A stretch of 64,000 bases of DNA from assembly GCF_014904815.1 (NCBI RefSeq), contig NZ_JACZFR010000023.1, positions 1 through 64,000 of the forward strand, written 5' to 3'. The position numbers and the translations under genes are program-made. The notes beneath the pieces were generated by a model. It saw nothing but the letters and a program-made list of their open reading frames with translations, had not been told where the DNA came from and made no database searches. Numbering within the stretch: position 1 is the stretch's first letter; every line of letters starts with the position of its first letter. Below are positions 25,581 to 34,456 of this stretch, piece by piece. The DNA comes from Microbulbifer taiwanensis (GTDB taxonomy: Bacteria > Pseudomonadota > Gammaproteobacteria > Pseudomonadales > Cellvibrionaceae).

Positions 25581-26339
25581 ATGAAACTACACAATAAACT
25601 ACTGGCTGCACTCTGCGCCTCGGCCGCTATCGCGCCCGCGGCCCACGCTGAGAAGTTTTTCGGTTCCTCGAGCATTTCCGGTCTCTACGGCGACCAGTAC
25701 GAAATCTTCGGTGGCGACCAGGAGGCAGCCAGCGTAATCACCATAGAAAATGTGTCCGCGCACAACTGGGGCGACAGTTTTCTGTTTATCGACCGCTACC
25801 AGGTGCAGGGGGATTCCGACAGTCCCAATGACGTCTACGGCGAATTCGCCCCGCGCCTGAGTCTCGGCTGGCTCACCGGCAGCGAGCTGAAGTTCGGGCC
25901 GATCAAGGATGTCCTGTTGGCGGCTACCTATGAATACGGCGGCGGTGCGGATGCGAATAACCTGCTGACCGGTGTCGGTTTCAGCTGGGATGTTCCGGGG
26001 CTGCAGTATTTCGATACCAACTTCTATCATGTGGATAATGACGACGCTTTCGATACACCGGACGACTGGCAGACGACCATCACCTGGGGTGCGCCCTTCG
26101 AGATTGGACCGGCCCGCTTCCTGTTCGATGGCTTTATCGATTATTCATCCGGTGTCGGCGGTGCGCAGAAAGCAGAGCTGCACGTGAATCCGCAATTCAC
26201 CCTGGATATCGGCCACTTCTCCGGCAACCCGGGTGTGATGTACGCGGGCATCGAGTACTCTCACTGGCGCAACAAGTTCGGTACTTCGGCGATCGAAACC
26301 GAGAACGCCGTCAGTGCGCTGGTGAAATTCCACTTCTGA
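25581..26339 (+). CDS. Tsx-like outer-membrane nucleoside channel
   Basis: A 252-residue exported protein. The first 23 residues are a signal peptide ending AAHA, with cleavage before EKFF. The rest is beta-rich with alternating aromatics and ends in Phe (VKFHF), as outer-membrane barrels do. It resembles the Tsx/OmpK nucleoside-channel family. It sits 113 bases after the purine permease and is followed by a strong terminator, so the two probably form an uptake unit across both membranes. Confidence 0.82.
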   Translation: MKLHNKLLAALCASAAIAPAAHAEKFFGSSSISGLYGDQYEIFGGDQEAASVITIENVSAHNWGDSFLFIDRYQVQGDSDSPNDVYGEFAPRLSLGWLTGSELKFGPIKDVLLAATYEYGGGADANNLLTGVGFSWDVPGLQYFDTNFYHVDNDDAFDTPDDWQTTITWGAPFEIGPARFLFDGFIDYSSGVGGAQKAELHVNPQFTLDIGHFSGNPGVMYAGIEYSHWRNKFGTSAIETENAVSALVKFHF

Positions 26340-26363
26340 TTTTCATTGCGCTTCCGAAAAATA

Positions 26364-26394
26364 AAAATGCCGGGCGATTGCCCGGCATTTTTTT
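26364..26394. terminator. bidirectional intrinsic terminator
   Basis: The stem ATGCCGGGC/GCCCGGCAT closes a GATT loop and is flanked by A and T runs on both sides. It would end the Tsx-like gene (plus) and uraD (minus). Confidence 0.92.
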
Positions 26395-26426
26395 ATCCAT
26401 CTCTCCGAGACGGCCAGTTTCGCAAA

Positions 26427-26954
26427 TCAGGAATCGGCACGATCCTCCAGGCGGAAAAGCGCAATGCGATTGATCTGCTCAATCGCCATACCCCGCTCCT
26501 CCTCCAGCGAATTCAGCAGCCGCTCTTCGAACGCGGCCAGAATCACGTGCCGATCGCTGCCTTTCACCGCCATGATGAACGGAAAACCGAAGCGCTTCTT
26601 GTAGGCCGCATTCAGTTTTTCGAAGCGGGCCATCTCCTCCGGCGTGCACTGGTCCAGGCCGGCGCCGGCCTGCTCGCGGGTGGAGTCGTCGGTCAGGGTG
26701 CCGGCAATGGCCGCCTTGCCGGCCAAGTCCGGGTGCGCGCGGATCACCTCCAGCTGTCTCTCCGGATCCGCCTCGCGCAGCTCCCGGCTCATGGCTTCCG
26801 CCAGGCCCAGGGGAGTGTCCTGTCTGTCGCCCAGGCCTCTGTCCCAGGCCAGTTCCGCCACCCAGGGTGAGTGCTCGTAGATGTCGCCAAAACGGCCAAC
26901 GAAGGCGTCGCGCGCCAACTGGCTGGGTCTCGGTGTCAGGGTCTTGCCGCTCAT
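26427..26954 (-). CDS. uraD: OHCU decarboxylase
   Basis: Decarboxylates 2-oxo-4-hydroxy-4-carboxy-5-ureidoimidazoline to S-allantoin, the third step of urate breakdown. The 175-residue protein has the family motif RAHPDLAGK (catalytic His, about residue 70) and the C-terminal KRFGFPFIMAVKG segment. The ATG at 26954 has GAGGAG about 10 bases upstream. It is divergent from uraH, with a GTATAC operator candidate between them. Confidence 0.93.
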   Translation of the reverse strand: MSGKTLTPRPSQLARDAFVGRFGDIYEHSPWVAELAWDRGLGDRQDTPLGLAEAMSRELREADPERQLEVIRAHPDLAGKAAIAGTLTDDSTREQAGAGLDQCTPEEMARFEKLNAAYKKRFGFPFIMAVKGSDRHVILAAFEERLLNSLEEERGMAIEQINRIALFRLEDRADS

Positions 26955-26997
26955 ATTCGGGTTACTCCTCTTATTGTGCAAATAATGTTGCAACAAA

Positions 26998-27007
26998 GTG
27001 TATACAA
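26998..27007. promoter_or_regulatory. GTATAC-type operator between uraD and uraH
   Basis: GTGTATACAA carries the shared GTATAC core. A TGTCGACA palindrome lies 48 bases further right (27056-27063). Both are in the 150-base divergent promoter region. Confidence 0.55.
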
Positions 27008-27104
27008 TATTGATGCATAAGTGTATTCTATTTTTAAGTTCAGTGAATCATTATATGTCGACACTTTGTCGAGGTGACTGTTTACACCATGTAAGGAGGC
27101 TTTT

Positions 27105-27458
27105 ATGGGACGCCTGACCACGCACGTACTGGATACAGCCCTGGGGCGACCGGGGCAGGGCATTCGCATCGAGGTTTTCCGCCTGCAGGGCGGAGAGCGG
27201 GCGCGCTTGACCGAAGTGGTGACCAATGACGACGGGCGCTGCGATGCTCCCATTCTCGAGGGCGAGGCATTCGTTACCGGCGAGTACGAGCTGGTCTTCC
27301 ATGCCGGCGATTACCTGTCGCGCCAGGGGCTGGAGAGCGGCGAGCCGCGCTTCCTGGACGTGATTCCGCTGCGTTTCGGTGTGGCAGATGCGAGCCAGCA
27401 CTACCATGTGCCGCTGCTGCTCTCCCCCTACAGCTACTCCACCTACCGCGGCAGCTGA
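27105..27458 (+). CDS. uraH: 5-hydroxyisourate hydrolase (transthyretin-like)
   Basis: Hydrolyses 5-hydroxyisourate, the product of urate oxidation, to OHCU. The 117-residue protein has the family N-terminus [13 protein letters not shown] and the C-terminal active-site tetrapeptide YRGS. A strong AAGGAGG ribosome site precedes the ATG. It is followed after 61 bases by puuD, which makes its substrate. Confidence 0.95.
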   Translation: MGRLTTHVLDTALGRPGQGIRIEVFRLQGGERARLTEVVTNDDGRCDAPILEGEAFVTGEYELVFHAGDYLSRQGLESGEPRFLDVIPLRFGVADASQHYHVPLLLSPYSYSTYRGS

Positions 27459-27519
27459 GCCGGCAGCGGGTAACCAATAGACGTATCGACAATAACTGCA
27501 ATAAAGAGAGAGCGGGCCA

Positions 27520-28911
27520 ATGGAATCCTTTGTCTTTGAATTTGCCAACTTTATGCTGCGCTGGCTGCACGTGATCGCCGCCATCGCCTGGATCGGTGAG
27601 TCCATCTACTTCGTGATGCTGGACAACAGCCTCAAGACGCCCAAGGGCGAGGCATGCCGCAAGAAGGGTGTGTTCGGTGAGATGTGGGCCGTGCACGGCG
27701 GCGGCTTCTACCATAACCAGAAGTACGCCACCAGCCCGGAGTCCCTGCCCGAAGACCTGCACTGGTCCTTCTGGAAGTCCTATGCCACCTGGCTATCCGG
27801 CTTCGCGCTCTTCGTCATCCTGTATATGGCCAAGCCCAGCTTTTACCTGGTCAATCCCATGAGCAGCTGGGAGTGGGCCGCCGGCATGAGCGGCTGGCAG
27901 GCCAACACGGTAGCGGTGCTGTTTCTGCTCGGTGGCTGGCTGGTCTACAACGAGCTGTGCAAGCGTATCAGCCCCAATATGGAGCGCGACGGCCTGCTCA
28001 GTATTGCGGTGGCGCTACTGATGGTGCTGGTGGCCTATCTCAGCACCCAGATTTTCTCCGGGCGGGCGGCCTTCCTGCTCACCGGCGCGGTGATGGCCAC
28101 GGCCATGTCCGCCAACGTCTTCTTCTGGATAATCCCCGGGCAGCGGCGCATGGTGGCGGCGATCAAGGCGGGCGAACAACCGGATCCCCTGGATGGCAAG
28201 CGCGGCAAGCAGCGCTCCGTACACAATACCTATTTCACCCTGCCGGTGGTGCTGCTGATGATCAGCAACCACTACGCCTTTACCTACACCCACGAATACG
28301 CCTGGGTGTTGATGGCGCTGTTTATCGTCGCCGGCGCCCTGATTCGCCAGTTCTTCGTGCTGATGCACGCGGGCCAGATTCGCCCGGCCTACCCGGCGGT
28401 GGGCGCGGCGCTGATACTGCTGGTGTTCTGGATAGCCGCACCGGCGAGCAAGCCGGTGGCGGCCAATGTGGCAGCAGCTGTCGAGGTGGGGACGCCCGAG
28501 CAAGAGGCCGTTACCAAAGAGGCTGCCGGGCCGGAAGTCGAGGTGGTTGCCACCGAAGAGGTGGATGCGGCACAGCCGGTGGCGGATGTCGAGGCAGAGG
28601 CGGGCGGCGAGACCGCTGCGGCCGAGGCGTCCACCGAAGCGGCAGACAATGCACTGGAAAGCAGTGCCCAGGCCGACGCTGAGGTTCTGCATGCACTGAT
28701 CGAGCGCCACTGCGTGGCCTGTCACTCGCAGACGCCGACCCAGCCGGGCTTTGTGGCGCCGCCGGCGGGCGTTGCCCTGGATACCGAGCGGCAGTTGGCC
28801 CTGCAAAAGGCCAAGATCCAGGAGGTGGTGGCCAGTGGCTATATGCCGCTGGGCAATATGACCGGCATGACCGCCGAGGAGCGACAGCTGATCGCCGCCT
28901 GGTCCGAATAA
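27520..28911 (+). CDS. puuD: membrane urate hydroxylase with cytochrome c domain
   Basis: Oxidises urate to 5-hydroxyisourate, replacing soluble uricase. The 463-residue protein has about 8 membrane segments beginning with FMLRWLHVIAAIAWIGESIY and includes the conserved GEMWAVHGGGFYH. A C-terminal c-type heme motif CVACH lies near residue 406. A roughly 75-residue Ala/Glu/Val-rich linker (about 317-390) joins the two parts; it looks disordered and may be unusually long. Electrons would pass to the respiratory chain through the heme. Confidence 0.92.
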   Translation: MESFVFEFANFMLRWLHVIAAIAWIGESIYFVMLDNSLKTPKGEACRKKGVFGEMWAVHGGGFYHNQKYATSPESLPEDLHWSFWKSYATWLSGFALFVILYMAKPSFYLVNPMSSWEWAAGMSGWQANTVAVLFLLGGWLVYNELCKRISPNMERDGLLSIAVALLMVLVAYLSTQIFSGRAAFLLTGAVMATAMSANVFFWIIPGQRRMVAAIKAGEQPDPLDGKRGKQRSVHNTYFTLPVVLLMISNHYAFTYTHEYAWVLMALFIVAGALIRQFFVLMHAGQIRPAYPAVGAALILLVFWIAAPASKPVAANVAAAVEVGTPEQEAVTKEAAGPEVEVVATEEVDAAQPVADVEAEAGGETAAAEASTEAADNALESSAQADAEVLHALIERHCVACHSQTPTQPGFVAPPAGVALDTERQLALQKAKIQEVVASGYMPLGNMTGMTAEERQLIAAWSE

Positions 28912-28996
28912 GCTTTTGACGCGCTTGTACCCCGGAGCCCGCGCCGCGGCCTCCGGTTTTTCTATTTGGGCGGCTTTCTCTACTTAGCGGCACGAT

Positions 28997-29006
28997 TTGT
29001 ATACAA
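28997..29006. promoter_or_regulatory. GTATAC-type operator upstream of the FCD regulator
   Basis: TTGTATACAA is a perfect 10-base palindrome 38 bases before the regulator's GTG start, which suggests autoregulation. Confidence 0.6.
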
Positions 29007-29044
29007 TAGGCGCCAGTGGAACCGAGAATAAAGTGAGGAAGCCT

Positions 29045-29758
29045 GTGAGCGAGATGCCCAAGGCGTCTAAGACCGACAGCAAGAGGCGCGGCGCCGAGCG
29101 CGACGACGCCATTTACCGTGCCATCGCCGATGCGGTGGTGGAGCACCGGTTGAAGCCGGGCGCACGCCTGCGCGAGGATGCGCTGGCCGAGGTATTCGGC
29201 GTCAGTCGCACCGGTATCCGCAAGATTCTGCAGCGCCTGGCCCTGGAGCAGCTGGTCACCCTGACCCCGCGCCGCGGTGCCAGTGTCACCCGGCCCACCG
29301 CCGCCGAGGCCCGCGAGGTCTTTGAGGCGCGCCGTATGGTGGAGTGCGGCCTGATCCCGGAGGTGGTACGGCGCGTCACCAAGGGCGATATCGACGAGCT
29401 GCGCGAGCTGACCCGGCGCGAGGTCGAGGCGCTCAACTCGGGTGAGCAGAGTGCCGCCATCAAGATTTCCGCCGCCTTCCACGAGCGCCTGGCGCAGCTG
29501 TCCGGCAACAGCACCCTGGCGGAATTCGTGGCCCGTCTCTGCTCCCGTTCATCGCTGATCCTGGCGGTCTACGGCAATTCCGGCCACGCTGGCTGCGAGT
29601 CCCACGATCACTACGAGCTGGTGCAGCTGTTGGAGGAGGGTGCCGGCGAGCGGGCCCGCGCCTTTATGGAAAAGCACCTGAGCGCGGTGGAGTCCTCCCT
29701 GTCCATCGTCGAGGGCGCCGACGAGGTGCCGGATCTCTACAGCATTTTCGCCGGCTGA
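29045..29758 (+). CDS. GntR-family regulator with FCD domain
   Basis: A 237-residue regulator. The winged helix (KPGARLREDALAEVFGVSRTGIRKILQRL) is followed by an FCD ligand domain with conserved ARRMVECGL, FHERLAQLSGN and SHDHYELVQLL, whose Asp/His residues usually bind metal. I chose the GTG at 29045 because AGGA lies 6 bases upstream; an ATG three codons later is possible. Its place between puuD and puuE suggests control of ureide genes, with a pathway intermediate as effector. Confidence 0.88.
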   Translation: MSEMPKASKTDSKRRGAERDDAIYRAIADAVVEHRLKPGARLREDALAEVFGVSRTGIRKILQRLALEQLVTLTPRRGASVTRPTAAEAREVFEARRMVECGLIPEVVRRVTKGDIDELRELTRREVEALNSGEQSAAIKISAAFHERLAQLSGNSTLAEFVARLCSRSSLILAVYGNSGHAGCESHDHYELVQLLEEGAGERARAFMEKHLSAVESSLSIVEGADEVPDLYSIFAG

Positions 29759-29919
29759 TCGAGCTTCCCCTCTAATACCTGTGCAGGCCTCCCGTTCCCC
29801 GGGTGGCCTGCCGCCGTCCGGCGGGCAGTCGCGCCCGCGCCCGCATAGCCACCTCCACCCATTCGATCCTGTAGGGCTGCACAGCGGGCGCCAATGCCTC
29901 TGTGCGCCCGTTGCGTCAT

Positions 29920-29930
29920 CTGTATACAAG
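29920..29930. promoter_or_regulatory. GTATAC-type operator (puuE upstream, distal)
   Basis: CTGTATACAAG matches the shared motif; it lies about 215 bases before puuE. Confidence 0.5.
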
Positions 29931-30065
29931 TCGCTTGCCCTCAACATCGGCGCCAAAGGGCGCCAGATCTCGATTCTTTCCGTTTGCCCCAGGTCCCGCC
30001 CGGCTTTGTTGACCAATAAGTTTCAACAGGGATTGCAAAAGTTATGAATACACTATATCGTAAAA

Positions 30066-30075
30066 CTGTATACAA
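30066..30075. promoter_or_regulatory. GTATAC-type operator (puuE upstream, proximal)
   Basis: CTGTATACAA matches the shared motif; it lies about 70 bases before puuE, near where a promoter is expected. Confidence 0.55.
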
Positions 30076-30144
30076 TAATGTCGACCAAAGAGTGGCGCCA
30101 AGTGCATCCACCTGGTCGCACGATAACGCAAAGGAAAAGAAGTC

Positions 30145-31083
30145 TTGAGTTCCTACGAGCAGGATCAATACCCCCGCGATCTGGTTGGCTACGGCCGCAA
30201 CCAGCCGCAGGCCAACTGGCCGGGCAGGGCGCGCATCGCGGTGCAGTTTGTTCTCAATTACGAAGAGGGCGGCGAGAGCTGTGTGTTGCACGGTGACAGT
30301 CACTCCGAGCGCTTCCTGTCCGAGATAGTCGGCGCCGAGGCCTATGCCGACCGGCATATGAGCATGGAGTCCATCTACGAGTACGGCGCCCGCGCCGGTG
30401 TCTGGCGCATCCTCGGTGAGTTCGAGAAGCGCGGTCTGCCACTGACGGTATTCGGCGTGGCCATGGCATTGCAGCGCCACCCGGAGGTCGCGCTGGCCTT
30501 CAGGGAGTTGGGCCACGAGATCGCCTGTCACGGCTGGCGTTGGCTGCACTACCAGGATGTGCCGGAGAGCGTCGAGCGCGAGCACCTGCGCTGCGCCATC
30601 GAAATCTTCCAGGGGCTCTACGGCGAGAAGCCGCTGGGCTGGTACACCGGCCGCGACAGCCCCAACACCCGCCGCCTGCTGCTGGACGAGGGGGGCTTCC
30701 TCTACGACAGCGACAACTACGGCGACGACCTGCCTTTCTGGACCAGCGTGCAGGATAGCAGCGGCGAACTGCGGGACCACCTGGTGGTGCCCTACACCCT
30801 GGACACCAACGATATGCGCTTCGCCACGCCCCAGGGCTTCAACAGCGGCGAGCAGTTCTTCGATTACCTGCGCGACGCCTTCGACGTCCTCTACGCCGAG
30901 GGTGAGGACACGCCGAAGATGCTGTCGGTGGGACTGCACTGCCGCCTGATCGGTCGCCCCGGGCGCTTCAGGGCCCTGCAGAAATTTCTCGATCACATAG
31001 AGCGCCACGACCGGGTCTGGGTGACACGCCGCCTGGACATAGCCCGCCACTGGGCGGAGCAGCATCCGCCCTCGGCAAGATGA
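30145..31083 (+). CDS. puuE: allantoinase PuuE (polysaccharide-deacetylase fold)
   Basis: Hydrolyses allantoin to allantoate. The 312-residue protein has the PuuE landmarks YPRDLVGYGRN, FVLNYEEGGE, HMSMESIYEYGARAGVWR and EIACHGWRW, which distinguish this metal-independent allantoinase from amidohydrolase types. The start appears to be TTG at 30145, with AAGGA about 9 bases upstream; no ATG lies near the conserved N-terminus. It is followed after 30 bases by the ureidoglycine aminohydrolase gene. Confidence 0.93.
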   Translation: MSSYEQDQYPRDLVGYGRNQPQANWPGRARIAVQFVLNYEEGGESCVLHGDSHSERFLSEIVGAEAYADRHMSMESIYEYGARAGVWRILGEFEKRGLPLTVFGVAMALQRHPEVALAFRELGHEIACHGWRWLHYQDVPESVEREHLRCAIEIFQGLYGEKPLGWYTGRDSPNTRRLLLDEGGFLYDSDNYGDDLPFWTSVQDSSGELRDHLVVPYTLDTNDMRFATPQGFNSGEQFFDYLRDAFDVLYAEGEDTPKMLSVGLHCRLIGRPGRFRALQKFLDHIERHDRVWVTRRLDIARHWAEQHPPSAR

Positions 31084-31113
31084 CAGCAACCGCAACGGAA
31101 GACCAAGAAACCC

Positions 31114-31962
31114 ATGAGTAACGCGAAGTACCCCATGCACAACTACTACGCACCCAAAGGCGGCCATCCGCCGCAGACGCAACTGCTCACCGACCGCGCC
31201 GTATTCACCGAGGCCTACGCGGTGATTCCGAAGGGCGTGATGCGCGATATCGTCACCAGCTACCTGCCTTTCTGGGAGAAGACCCGCCTGTGGGTGCTGT
31301 CGCGCCCGCTGTCCGGATTCGCCGAAACTTTCTCCCAGTACATCATGGAAGTGCAGTCCGGCGGCGGCAGCGAAAAACCGGAAACCGATCCCGGCGCCGA
31401 GGGCGTGCTGTTTGTGGTCGAGGGCGAGCTGACCCTGATTCTGAACGGTGAAACCCACCGCATGCTCGAGGGCGGCTACGCCTTTATTCCGCCAGGCAGC
31501 GACTGGCAGGTGCGCAACGAGTGCGCCTCCACCCTGCGCTTCCACTGGATCCGCAAGGCCTACGAAAGAGTCGACGGCATAGACGTGCCCGAGGCCTTCG
31601 TCACCAATGAAAAAATGATCGAGCCGATCGACATGCCCGGCACCGAGGGCTGCTGGAGCACCACCCGCTTCGTGGATATCGAGGATATCCGCCACGACAT
31701 GCACGTGAATATCGTCACCTTCCGCCCCGGCGGCGTGATTCCGTTTGCCGAGACCCACGTGATGGAACACGGCCTCTACGTCCTGCAGGGCAAGGCCGCC
31801 TACCTGTTGAACAAGGACTGGGTGGAAGTGGAGGCCGGCGACTACATGTGGCTGCGCGCCTTCTGCCCCCAGGCCTGCTACGCCGGCGGCCCCGGCCCCT
31901 TCCGCTACCTGCTGTACAAGGATGTGAACCGGCAGATGAAGCTGGGCATCGGGCAGAAATAG
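31114..31962 (+). CDS. allE: (S)-ureidoglycine aminohydrolase, bicupin
   Basis: Probably releases ammonia from S-ureidoglycine to give S-ureidoglycolate. The 282-residue protein has two cupin halves. The second (MHVNIVTFRPGG...ETHVMEHGLYVLQG) carries the Glu/His metal ligands and closely resembles E. coli YlbA/AllE. Known pathways supply its substrate by allantoate amidohydrolase (AllC), which is absent from this window. It occupies the slot where Pseudomonas clusters carry allantoicase. The next gene is allA. Confidence 0.85.
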   Translation: MSNAKYPMHNYYAPKGGHPPQTQLLTDRAVFTEAYAVIPKGVMRDIVTSYLPFWEKTRLWVLSRPLSGFAETFSQYIMEVQSGGGSEKPETDPGAEGVLFVVEGELTLILNGETHRMLEGGYAFIPPGSDWQVRNECASTLRFHWIRKAYERVDGIDVPEAFVTNEKMIEPIDMPGTEGCWSTTRFVDIEDIRHDMHVNIVTFRPGGVIPFAETHVMEHGLYVLQGKAAYLLNKDWVEVEAGDYMWLRAFCPQACYAGGPGPFRYLLYKDVNRQMKLGIGQK

Positions 31963-32031
31963 CGCAGAGGTACAGCAAAGAAAGCGGGCGAGGGTCGGAT
32001 ACCGAATTTTTTAACTGCAGGAGACAGCACC

Positions 32032-32544
32032 ATGTTGCAACTCAAGGCACAACCGCTGACCGCCGAGGCATTCGCGCCTTTCGGCGATGTCATCGACAGC
32101 CGCACCGCGGATTCCTTCGCCATCAACGGCGGGCGGGCGCAGCGGTATCACGATCTGGCCCGCATCGAGACCCTGGGCGATGAATCGCGACCGCTGATCA
32201 GCATCTTTATCAGCGAGCCGGTGGACCTTCCCCTGCAGCTCACTTACCTGGAGCGTCACCCACTGGGCAGCCAGGCATTTATTCCGATGCACGGCGAGCG
32301 CTTTGTGGTGGTGGTGGCCCCGAAAGGGGAAAGCATCGATCCGTCTGAAGTGCGCGCCTTCGTCACCGATGGCCACCAGGGCGTCAACTACCGCGCCGGC
32401 ATGTGGCACGGCGTGCAGTCGGTGATCGAGCGCCGGGGGGAGTTCGTCGTGGTGGACCGCGGCGGCCCGGGCAACAACTGCGAAGAGTATCCGCTGGAAC
32501 TGCGGGTAGAAGTGGAAGGGGTTGAGGTCGCGACCCCGGCGTAA
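32032..32544 (+). CDS. allA: ureidoglycolate lyase
   Basis: Splits S-ureidoglycolate into glyoxylate and urea. The 170-residue cupin-like protein has the AllA signature [14 protein letters not shown] at the start, [14 protein letters not shown] in the middle and the GTWH-like segment AGMWHGV. GCAGGAGACAGC before the ATG gives a clear ribosome site. Glyoxylate feeds gcl, the next gene. No urease is present in the window. Confidence 0.94.
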   Translation: MLQLKAQPLTAEAFAPFGDVIDSRTADSFAINGGRAQRYHDLARIETLGDESRPLISIFISEPVDLPLQLTYLERHPLGSQAFIPMHGERFVVVVAPKGESIDPSEVRAFVTDGHQGVNYRAGMWHGVQSVIERRGEFVVVDRGGPGNNCEEYPLELRVEVEGVEVATPA

Positions 32545-32611
32545 AGGACATAGGCCGATCCGGCCGCGTCGGAAAGGCCGAGAAAATAACAGTAATTATT
32601 GGAGAGAACCT

Positions 32612-34387
32612 ATGGCTCGCATGACAGCAGCAGAAGCCGCCGTTCACGTCTTGAGAAAAGAGGGTGTCGATGTCGCCTTCGGCGTTCCCGGCGCAGCGAT
32701 CAATCCCTTTTACTCCGCGATGCGCAAAGTCGGCGGCATTGACCACACTCTCGCGCGCCATGTGGAAGGCGCCTCGCATATGGCCGAGGGCTACACCCGC
32801 ACCAAGGCCGGCAATATCGGTGTCTGTATCGGCACTTCCGGCCCCGCCGGCACCGACATGATCACCGGCCTCTACTCGGCCAGTGCCGACTCGATTCCGA
32901 TCCTGTGCATCACCGGCCAGGCGCCGGTGGCCAAGCTGCACAAGGAGGACTTCCAGGCGGTGGATATCAAGGCCATCGCCAGCCCGGTGGCCAAGTGGGC
33001 CGTGACCGTACTGGAGCCGGCCCAGGTGCCGCGCGCCTTCCAGCAGGCCTTCCACCTGATGCGCAGCGCGCGTCCGGGCCCGGTGCTGATCGACCTGCCT
33101 ATCGACGTGCAGATGGCGGAAATCGAATTCGATCCGGACACCTACGAGCCGCTGCCGGTGTACAAGCCGAGCGCCACCCGCGCCCAGGTGGAAAAGGCAC
33201 TGGAAATGCTCAACGCCGCGGAAAAACCCTTGTTGGTAGCCGGCGGCGGTGTGATCAATGCCGACGCCAGCGATCTGCTGACCGAGTTTGCCGAGATTAC
33301 CGGCGTGCCGGTGATCCCGACCCTGATGGGCTGGGGCAGCATTCCCGATGACCACCCGCTGATGGCGGGCATGGTGGGCCTGCAGACCTCCCACCGTTAC
33401 GGCAACGCCACCATGCTGGCCTCGGATTTCGTCATGGGTATCGGCAACCGCTGGGCCAACCGCCACACCGGTAACCTCGACACCTACACCGAGGGCCGCA
33501 AGTTCGTGCACGTGGATATCGAGCCGACCCAGATCGGGCGCATATTCGGCCCCGACTACGGCATCGTCTCCGACGCGAAAGCGGCGCTGGAGCTGTTTAT
33601 CCAGGTGGCCAGCGAGTGGAAGGCCGACGGCCGCCTGAAAGAACGCGGTGCCTGGGCCGAGGAGTGCCGCGAGCGCAAGCGCACCCTGCTGCGCAAGACC
33701 CATTTCGACAATGTGCCGGTAAAACCGCAGCGCGTTTACGAAGAGATGAACAAGGTATTCGGCAAGGACGCGCGCTACGTCAGCACCATCGGCCTGTCGC
33801 AGATCGCCGGTGCCCAGTTCCTGCACGTGTACAAGCCACGCCACTGGATCAACTGCGGCCAGGCCGGCCCGCTGGGCTGGACCGTGCCCTCGGCGCTGGG
33901 TGTGGTCAAGGCGGACCCGGAGGCGGAAGTGGTGGCGCTGTCCGGCGACTACGACTTCCAGTTCATGGTCGAGGAACTGGCCGCCGGTGCCCAGTTCAAC
34001 CTGCCCTATATCCACGTGCTGGTGAACAACTCTTACCTGGGCCTTATCCGCCAGGCGCAGCGCAATTTCGATATGGACTACTGCGTGCAGCTGTCCTTCG
34101 AAAATATCAACTGCCCGGAGATCGAGGGCTATGGAGTCGATCACGTGTCCGTGGTCGAGGGCCTCGGTTGTAAGGCGCTGCGGGTCACCCAGCCGGACGA
34201 TATAGCGCCCGCGCTCGAGCAGGCGCGCGAGCTGATGAAGCAACACCGGGTGCCGGTAGTGGTGGAAGTGATCCTGGAGCGGGTCACCAATATCGCCATG
34301 GGCGTGGACCTGGACGGCGTCAACGAGTTCGAGGCACTGGCCGAGAACCAGGCCGACGCGCCCACGTCCATCGCCGCGCTGACCTGA
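32612..34387 (+). CDS. gcl: glyoxylate carboligase
   Basis: Joins two glyoxylates to tartronate semialdehyde and CO2 using thiamine diphosphate and FAD. Length 591 residues. Residue 51 is Val in [12 protein letters not shown], where most ThDP enzymes have Glu; this replacement is the known mark of Gcl. The ThDP/Mg segment is GDYDFQF...VNNSYLG. The ATG at 32612 has GGAGAG 6 bases upstream. It is first of gcl-hyi-glxR and follows allA by 67 bases. Confidence 0.96.
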   Translation: MARMTAAEAAVHVLRKEGVDVAFGVPGAAINPFYSAMRKVGGIDHTLARHVEGASHMAEGYTRTKAGNIGVCIGTSGPAGTDMITGLYSASADSIPILCITGQAPVAKLHKEDFQAVDIKAIASPVAKWAVTVLEPAQVPRAFQQAFHLMRSARPGPVLIDLPIDVQMAEIEFDPDTYEPLPVYKPSATRAQVEKALEMLNAAEKPLLVAGGGVINADASDLLTEFAEITGVPVIPTLMGWGSIPDDHPLMAGMVGLQTSHRYGNATMLASDFVMGIGNRWANRHTGNLDTYTEGRKFVHVDIEPTQIGRIFGPDYGIVSDAKAALELFIQVASEWKADGRLKERGAWAEECRERKRTLLRKTHFDNVPVKPQRVYEEMNKVFGKDARYVSTIGLSQIAGAQFLHVYKPRHWINCGQAGPLGWTVPSALGVVKADPEAEVVALSGDYDFQFMVEELAAGAQFNLPYIHVLVNNSYLGLIRQAQRNFDMDYCVQLSFENINCPEIEGYGVDHVSVVEGLGCKALRVTQPDDIAPALEQARELMKQHRVPVVVEVILERVTNIAMGVDLDGVNEFEALAENQADAPTSIAALT

Positions 34388-34400
34388 GCCCTGACGACTC

Positions 34401-34427
34401 CTCCCCTCTCTTCTGTAGAGAGGGGAG
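34401..34427. other. hairpin between gcl and hyi
   Basis: CTCCCCTCTC (34401-34410) pairs perfectly with GAGAGGGGAG (34418-34427) around a 7-base loop. There is no U-tract, so it may be an mRNA processing or stability element rather than a terminator. Confidence 0.75.
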
Positions 34428-34456
34428 AGAGGCCACCAAAAAACAGGAGATAAAGA

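Larger units (their letters stand above)
29759..30144. other. intergenic region upstream of puuE
   Basis: No gene seen. It has GTATAC sites at 29920-29930 and 30066-30075. TTGACCAA at 30009-30016 resembles half of a RutR box. A GC-rich inverted segment near 29790-29830 may end the regulator transcript. Confidence 0.5.

Noticed and set aside
30009-30026. Fourth RutR-like box before puuE
   Set aside because: Only the left half TTGACCA matches; the right half (AGTTTCAA) is too far from TGGTCAA.
29941-31770. 609-codon open frame antisense to puuE and the bicupin gene
   Set aside because: Both sense genes have family motifs; the antisense frame does not.
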